Origin: JBPCOI01 sp051000395
GTDB lineage: Bacteria > Actinomycetota > Actinomycetes > Mycobacteriales > Jatrophihabitantaceae
DNA length: 64,000 nucleotides
Direction: 5' to 3'
NCBI GenBank assembly: GCA_051000395.1
Contig: JBPCOI010000003.1
Location: 1-64,000 of the forward strand
A program made the translations under genes and the position numbers. Shown one piece after another: positions 60,143 to 64,000 of this stretch. Numbering within the stretch: position 1 is the stretch's first letter; each line of letters begins with the position of its first letter. The notes under the pieces were generated by a model, which was not told the DNA's origin, made no database searches, and saw only the letters and a list, made by a program, of their open reading frames with translations.

Positions 60143-61878
60143 CCCGCGCCAAGGCGAAGCCGGCCGCCGGTCCGGCGCCCGGGTCGTCCGGGAAGCCGGC
60201 CGGTAAGACCGGCGGCAAGGCGCAGAACAAGACGGCCGGTGGGGCGAGCGGCGACGGGGAGGCCAACCCCGAGAGCAGTACGGCCTCACAGCGACCCGCC
60301 GCCTCTGCGCCCGCGGGAGGTGGGCCGCTGCGCGCCCCCGCCGGGACGCCTGCGGCAGCTGTCGGCAACCCGCTGCGTGATCCGCGCGACCGGCGCTTGC
60401 CGCGGGTACCCGAGCCGTGTGCCCTCGTCGTGTTCGGGGTCACCGGTGACCTGGCCCGCAAGAAGCTGTTGCCGGCGGTCTACGACCTGGCTCATCGTGG
60501 GCTGCTGCCGCCGGACTTCGTGCTGCTCGGCTTCGCGCGCCGCGACTGGGGCGACGGCGACTTCGAGGAAGTCGCCAAGCGGGCCGCGCAGGAGCATGCG
60601 CGCACCAGCTGGGACGACGAGGTGTGGGAGCGGCTCTCGGGCGACATCATGTTCGTCCCTGGTTCCTTCGACGACGACGAGGGGTTCGACAGGCTGGCGA
60701 CGACGCTCACCGACCTGTGCAAGTCCCACGGCATCAAGGGCAACGCTGCCTTCTACCTATCCATCCCGCCGAACATGTTCGCCACCGTGCTGCAGCAGAT
60801 GCAGCGCACCCGGATGGCCGACAACGAGCACTCCGGTGGCTGGCGGCGCGTCGTGGTCGAGAAGCCGTTCGGGCACGACCTGCAGAGCGCCCTGGAACTC
60901 AACGCCCTGGTCGACGACGTCTTCGGCGCCAGTGACGTCTTTCGCATCGACCACTACCTCGGCAAGGAAACCGTCCAGAACCTGATGGCGCTGCGCTTCG
61001 CCAACCAGCTGTTCGAGCCGGTGTGGAACGCCAACTTCGTCGACTCCGTGCAGATCACCATGGCCGAGGACGTCGGTATCGGCGGCCGCGCCGCGTTCTA
61101 CGACGCGACCGGAGCGGCGCGAGACGTCCTGCAGAACCACCTGCTCCAGCTGCTGGCGCTCACCGCGATGGAGGAGCCCGTCGAATTCACCGCCGAGGCG
61201 ATCCAGACCGAGAAGCTCAAGGTGCTACGGGCGATCACGTTGCCCGACGACCTCGCCGAGGGTGCCGTGCGCGGACAGTACGACCAAGGTTGGCAGGCCG
61301 GCGAGCGTGTCGTCGCCTACACCGGCGAGAAGGACATCCCGAAGGACTCGACGACCGAGACCTACGCCGCCGTCCGCCTCGGCATCGACACCCGCCGCTG
61401 GGCCGGCGTCCCGTTCTACCTGCGCACCGGCAAGCGGCTGCCCCGCCGCGTGACCGAGATCGCGGTGCTGTTCAAGAAGGCGCCGCACCTGCCGTTCAGC
61501 CAGACCGACACCGAGGAACTCGGGCACAACCAGCTCGTCATCCGCGTCCAGCCCGACGAGGGTGTCACGCTGAAGTTCGGCTCCAAGGTGCCCGGCTCGA
61601 TGATGGAGGTCCGCGACGTCTCGATGGACTTCCTCTACGGCGAGTCGTTCACCGAGTCCTCCCCGGAGGCCTACGAGCGGCTGATCCTCGACGTACTGCT
61701 GGGCGATTCGACGCTGTTTCCCCGCAACGCCGAGGTGGAGGCGTCCTGGCGGGTGATCGACCCGCTCGAGGAGTTCTGGGCCGAGCGCAAGCCCGAGCTC
61801 TACCGCGCCGGGGAGTGGGGGCCCAAGGCCGCCGACGAGATGCTCGCCCGCAACGGACGCAGCTGGCGGCGGCCGTGA
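60139..61878 (+). CDS. zwf: Glucose-6-phosphate 1-dehydrogenase with long N-terminal extension
   Basis: 579 aa. NADP motif VFGVTGDLARKKLLPA, G6P site RIDHYLGKETVQNL with the catalytic His, and the normal domain from residue 77 (NPLRDPRDRRLPR) to the end. Before it lie about 70 residues of Ala/Gly/Pro/Lys low complexity (GKPAGKTGGKAQNK) not found in mycobacterial Zwf2. No ATG, GTG or TTG occurs in frame between 60139 and the conserved part, and the ATG overlaps the tal stop, so the extension is probably translated. Oxidises G6P to 6-phosphogluconolactone. Confidence 0.95.
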   Translation: MTRAKAKPAAGPAPGSSGKPAGKTGGKAQNKTAGGASGDGEANPESSTASQRPAASAPAGGGPLRAPAGTPAAAVGNPLRDPRDRRLPRVPEPCALVVFGVTGDLARKKLLPAVYDLAHRGLLPPDFVLLGFARRDWGDGDFEEVAKRAAQEHARTSWDDEVWERLSGDIMFVPGSFDDDEGFDRLATTLTDLCKSHGIKGNAAFYLSIPPNMFATVLQQMQRTRMADNEHSGGWRRVVVEKPFGHDLQSALELNALVDDVFGASDVFRIDHYLGKETVQNLMALRFANQLFEPVWNANFVDSVQITMAEDVGIGGRAAFYDATGAARDVLQNHLLQLLALTAMEEPVEFTAEAIQTEKLKVLRAITLPDDLAEGAVRGQYDQGWQAGERVVAYTGEKDIPKDSTTETYAAVRLGIDTRRWAGVPFYLRTGKRLPRRVTEIAVLFKKAPHLPFSQTDTEELGHNQLVIRVQPDEGVTLKFGSKVPGSMMEVRDVSMDFLYGESFTESSPEAYERLILDVLLGDSTLFPRNAEVEASWRVIDPLEEFWAERKPELYRAGEWGPKAADEMLARNGRSWRRP

Positions 61879-62849
61879 CGACGTTGTGGGACACGACGGG
61901 CAGCGCCGTGCTCAAGGCGCTGGCCACCGAACGGCGCTCCGGCGGCGGTGTGACCAGCGGGCTGGCGCTGACGCTGGTCGTGGTGATGGACGAACGCAAC
62001 AGCGGCGACGTCGAGGCCGCGGTGAGCGTCGCGGCGGCACACCACCCGATGCGGGTGCTCACCGTGATCCGGCGCCAGATCGACGCGCCGGTGCCGCGGC
62101 TGGACGCCGAGGTCGAGGTCGGCGGTCGCTACGGCCCGGTCGAATCGGTCGTGCTGCGGATGTACGGGCGCCTGGCGCTACACGCCGAGTCGGTCACGTT
62201 GCCGCTGCTGGCACCGGACGCGCCCGTCGTGACGTGGTGGTACTCCGAGACGCCGGAGATCATCGCCTACGATCCGCTCGGCGTGTCCGCTGACCGCCGC
62301 ATCACCAACGTCATCCGCGACGCCGATCCGCTGGCCGCGCTGCAGCAACGCGGCGAGGACTACGCGCCCGGCGACACCGACCTGACCTGGACCGCCATCA
62401 CCCCGTGGCGCGCGGCACTCGCGTCGGCCTTCGACACCGCACCCGGACCGGCTCGCACCGTCGTCGTCCGCGGCAACCCCGTCGACCCGTCCGCGCAGCT
62501 GCTGGCCGGCTGGCTGTCGAGCCGGCTGCACCTCCCGGTGCCGGTGGAGGCCGCCGAAGGCAAGTACGTCTCCTCGGTGAGCGTCGGCTTCGGCGACGAC
62601 TACGAGATGTCGCTGCGCAACGAGGGCTACAAGCTGGTGATGACCCGACCCGGGCAGCTGGACTCGATCGCGCCGTTCCCCGCCCGCAGCACCGGGGACC
62701 TGCTGGCCGAGGAGCTACGCCGCCTGGATGCCGACCAGCCGTACGCGCTGGCCCTCGGTGCCGTCACCGGCCACGACGACCTGACCGAGCGGCCCGCGGT
62801 GCGCACGCACATCTGGCACGACCCCGCGCTGGCCGCTCAGGAGGGTTGA
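61875..62849 (+). CDS. opcA: OpcA, G6PDH assembly/activity protein
   Basis: 324 aa. TLWDTTGSAVLKALATER, VLTVIRRQ, VTLPLLAPDAPVVTWWY and SLRNEGYKLVMTRPGQ are typical OpcA segments. Supports G6PDH oligomerisation in cyanobacteria and actinobacteria. GTG overlaps the zwf stop (GTGA) and its TGA overlaps pgl. Confidence 0.93.
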   Translation: MTTLWDTTGSAVLKALATERRSGGGVTSGLALTLVVVMDERNSGDVEAAVSVAAAHHPMRVLTVIRRQIDAPVPRLDAEVEVGGRYGPVESVVLRMYGRLALHAESVTLPLLAPDAPVVTWWYSETPEIIAYDPLGVSADRRITNVIRDADPLAALQQRGEDYAPGDTDLTWTAITPWRAALASAFDTAPGPARTVVVRGNPVDPSAQLLAGWLSSRLHLPVPVEAAEGKYVSSVSVGFGDDYEMSLRNEGYKLVMTRPGQLDSIAPFPARSTGDLLAEELRRLDADQPYALALGAVTGHDDLTERPAVRTHIWHDPALAAQEG

Positions 62850-63637
62850 TGGCAGCCGCGCCGGAGATCGTCGTCGAACCCTCGGCCGACGTGCTCGCCG
62901 AGAACGCCGCAGGCCGCCTGGTCGCGACGCTGGTTTCGGCGCTGCGCGTGCGTCCGCGAGCCCATCTGGTGTTGACCGGCGGCGCGATCCTGGAGCAGGT
63001 GATGCGCGCCCTGCGCGAATTGCCCGCCCGCGACTCCGTCGACTGGCGGCGGGTGCACGTCTGGTGGGCCGACGAGCGCTACGTCCCCGCGGGGTCCGAG
63101 CAGCGCAACGACCGCGCGGCGTTCGCGGCGCTGCTCGGCGCACTGCCGCTGGACGAGGCCCGCGTGCACCGGATGCCGGCAGCCGACGGCCGCTTCGGTA
63201 CCGACGTGGACGCGGCCGCCGAGGCGTACGCCGGTGAGCTCGCCGAGGCCGTCGACCCCGAGCAGGGCGAGGACGATCTGCCGCACTTCGACGTGGCGTT
63301 GCTCGGTATCGGTCCCGACGGGCACTGCGCGTCGCTGTTTCCCGAACATCCCGCCGTCTACGAGCAGGACGCGGCCGTCGTCGGGGTGCGCAACTCCCCC
63401 AAGCCCCCGCCGAACCGGCTGTCGCTGACGTTCCGGGCGCTCGACGCGGTGAACGACGTCTGCTTCCTCGCCTCCGGCGCGGCCAAGGCGCGGGCGGTGG
63501 CAATGGCGCTCGGCGGTGCCGGGCGGGTGCAGGTTCCCTCGGCCGGCCCGCGGGGCCGCCATCGCACGCTGTGGCTCGTCGACCGGGCGGCCGCAGCCGA
63601 GCTGCCACGTAACCTCTACAAGCCGCCGGTGGGCTGA
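62849..63637 (+). CDS. pgl: 6-phosphogluconolactonase
   Basis: 262 aa. LVLTGGAILEQVMRAL, VHVWWADERYVPAGSEQRND (active-site stretch in which W-A-D-E-R binds phosphate) and VALLGIGPDGHCASLFPEHP with the catalytic His. Hydrolyses 6-phosphogluconolactone. Start ATG at 62849 overlaps the opcA stop (TGATG). Last of the pathway set. Confidence 0.94.
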   Translation: MAAAPEIVVEPSADVLAENAAGRLVATLVSALRVRPRAHLVLTGGAILEQVMRALRELPARDSVDWRRVHVWWADERYVPAGSEQRNDRAAFAALLGALPLDEARVHRMPAADGRFGTDVDAAAEAYAGELAEAVDPEQGEDDLPHFDVALLGIGPDGHCASLFPEHPAVYEQDAAVVGVRNSPKPPPNRLSLTFRALDAVNDVCFLASGAAKARAVAMALGGAGRVQVPSAGPRGRHRTLWLVDRAAAAELPRNLYKPPVG

Positions 63638-63663
63638 GTGAGCGGCGAGGAGGTGCAACGCGG

Positions 63664-64000
63664 ATGGGGATGAGCGGGCCGTTCGACCTGCCCGATCTGC
63701 TCGCGCGCCGCGGCGACGAGCGGTACGAGCTGCACCGGCGCCACCTGAACCCGCAACTACCGCGGATGCTGCACGCCATCGGTTTCGACAAGGTGTACAC
63801 CCGTGCCGAAGGCGCATACCTCTACGACGCGGACGGCCACGACTACCTGGACATGCTCGCGGGCTTCGGGGTCTTCGCGCTGGGCCGGCATCATCCCGTC
63901 GTTCGGCAGGCGATCCACGACGCGCTCGACGCGGGCCTCGCCGACCTCACCCAGTTCGACGCGCCGCCGCTGGCCGGCCCGCTCGCCGAGTCGCTGCTGG
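63664..64000 (+). CDS. Class III pyridoxal-phosphate aminotransferase (N-terminal part)
   Basis: Open to the window end, 112 codons. MGMSGPFDLPDLLARRG, then YLYDADGHDYLDMLAGFGVFALGRHHP, the N-terminal signature of class III aminotransferases (omega-amino acid or ornithine/acetylornithine type). The PLP lysine is beyond the window. GAGGAGG lies 11 bases upstream of the ATG; an ATG at 63670 is possible. 26 bases after pgl, so it may be co-transcribed. Confidence 0.8.
   Translation, partial: MGMSGPFDLPDLLARRGDERYELHRRHLNPQLPRMLHAIGFDKVYTRAEGAYLYDADGHDYLDMLAGFGVFALGRHHPVVRQAIHDALDAGLADLTQFDAPPLAGPLAESLL

Overview
The window is a contiguous piece of chromosome from a high-GC actinobacterium. Evidence for this is the frequent GTG starts, the [2Fe-2S]-type ferrochelatase, the InhA-type enoyl reductase next to FabG, OpcA beside G6PDH, the SufR-BDCSU-SufT cluster and many leaderless promoters. 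From memory of the M. tuberculosis H37Rv gene order, about 11.3-63.6 kb follows the conserved neighbourhood Rv1445c-Rv1488: pgl-opcA-zwf-tal-tkt, ctaB, ctaA, ABC-2 genes, sufR-B-D-C-S-U-T, enoyl-CoA hydratase, small HTH protein, ABC-F ATPase, acn, NlpC/P60 endopeptidase, moxR-DUF58-VWA, fabG-inhA-hemH, DUF3097, and the NfeD-SPFH pair. The organism is not Mycobacterium itself: PE/PPE genes are absent and foreign modules interrupt the order. The genus cannot be fixed from this sequence.

Left flank (1-11.3 kb), accessory. It starts with the right end of an ISL3-type insertion sequence that has cut off an older gene, followed by a proline-rich membrane-anchored protein. Next come an ArsR/SRPBCC-DUF1905-VOC operon whose last gene carries three frameshifts, a VapBC toxin-antitoxin pair, and a three-gene lipid-modification operon (amine-oxidase-like flavoprotein, a DUF1365-cyclopropane-synthase fusion, DUF1295 reductase). 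A thioesterase, a CPBP protease and an Eis-like acetyltransferase with one apparent frameshift close the flank.

Middle (11.3-30.5 kb), core: SPFH/NfeD membrane proteins, DUF3097, an unknown protein coupled to a GT87 glycosyltransferase, fabG-inhA-hemH plus a kinase-like gene, quinone reductase, moxR-DUF58-VWA, moaA, the NlpC/P60 hydrolase, PAP2 phosphatase and aconitase. Modules inserted relative to the M. tuberculosis order follow (30.6-37.2 kb): a sugar ABC importer with a half-size ATPase and a ROK regulator, then an ABC exporter.

Right part (37.4-64 kb): enoyl-CoA hydratase with a non-canonical start, HTH protein, ABC-F, ClC channel with divergent MarR, a DMT transporter, the whole SUF operon, an acyltransferase, ABC-2 transporter, heme A synthesis (ctaA, ctaB), DUF445 and ATP-grasp genes, then the pentose-phosphate operon tkt-tal-zwf-opcA-pgl and the start of a class III aminotransferase. 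SUF can supply clusters to aconitase, MoaA and ferrochelatase encoded in the same window; ferrochelatase, CtaB and CtaA work on the heme route. No rRNA, tRNA, CRISPR array or phage was seen, and no intergenic stretch exceeds 300 bases. Recurrent features are TAnnnT boxes 6-7 nt before start codons (leaderless mRNAs) and several long intergenic palindromes.
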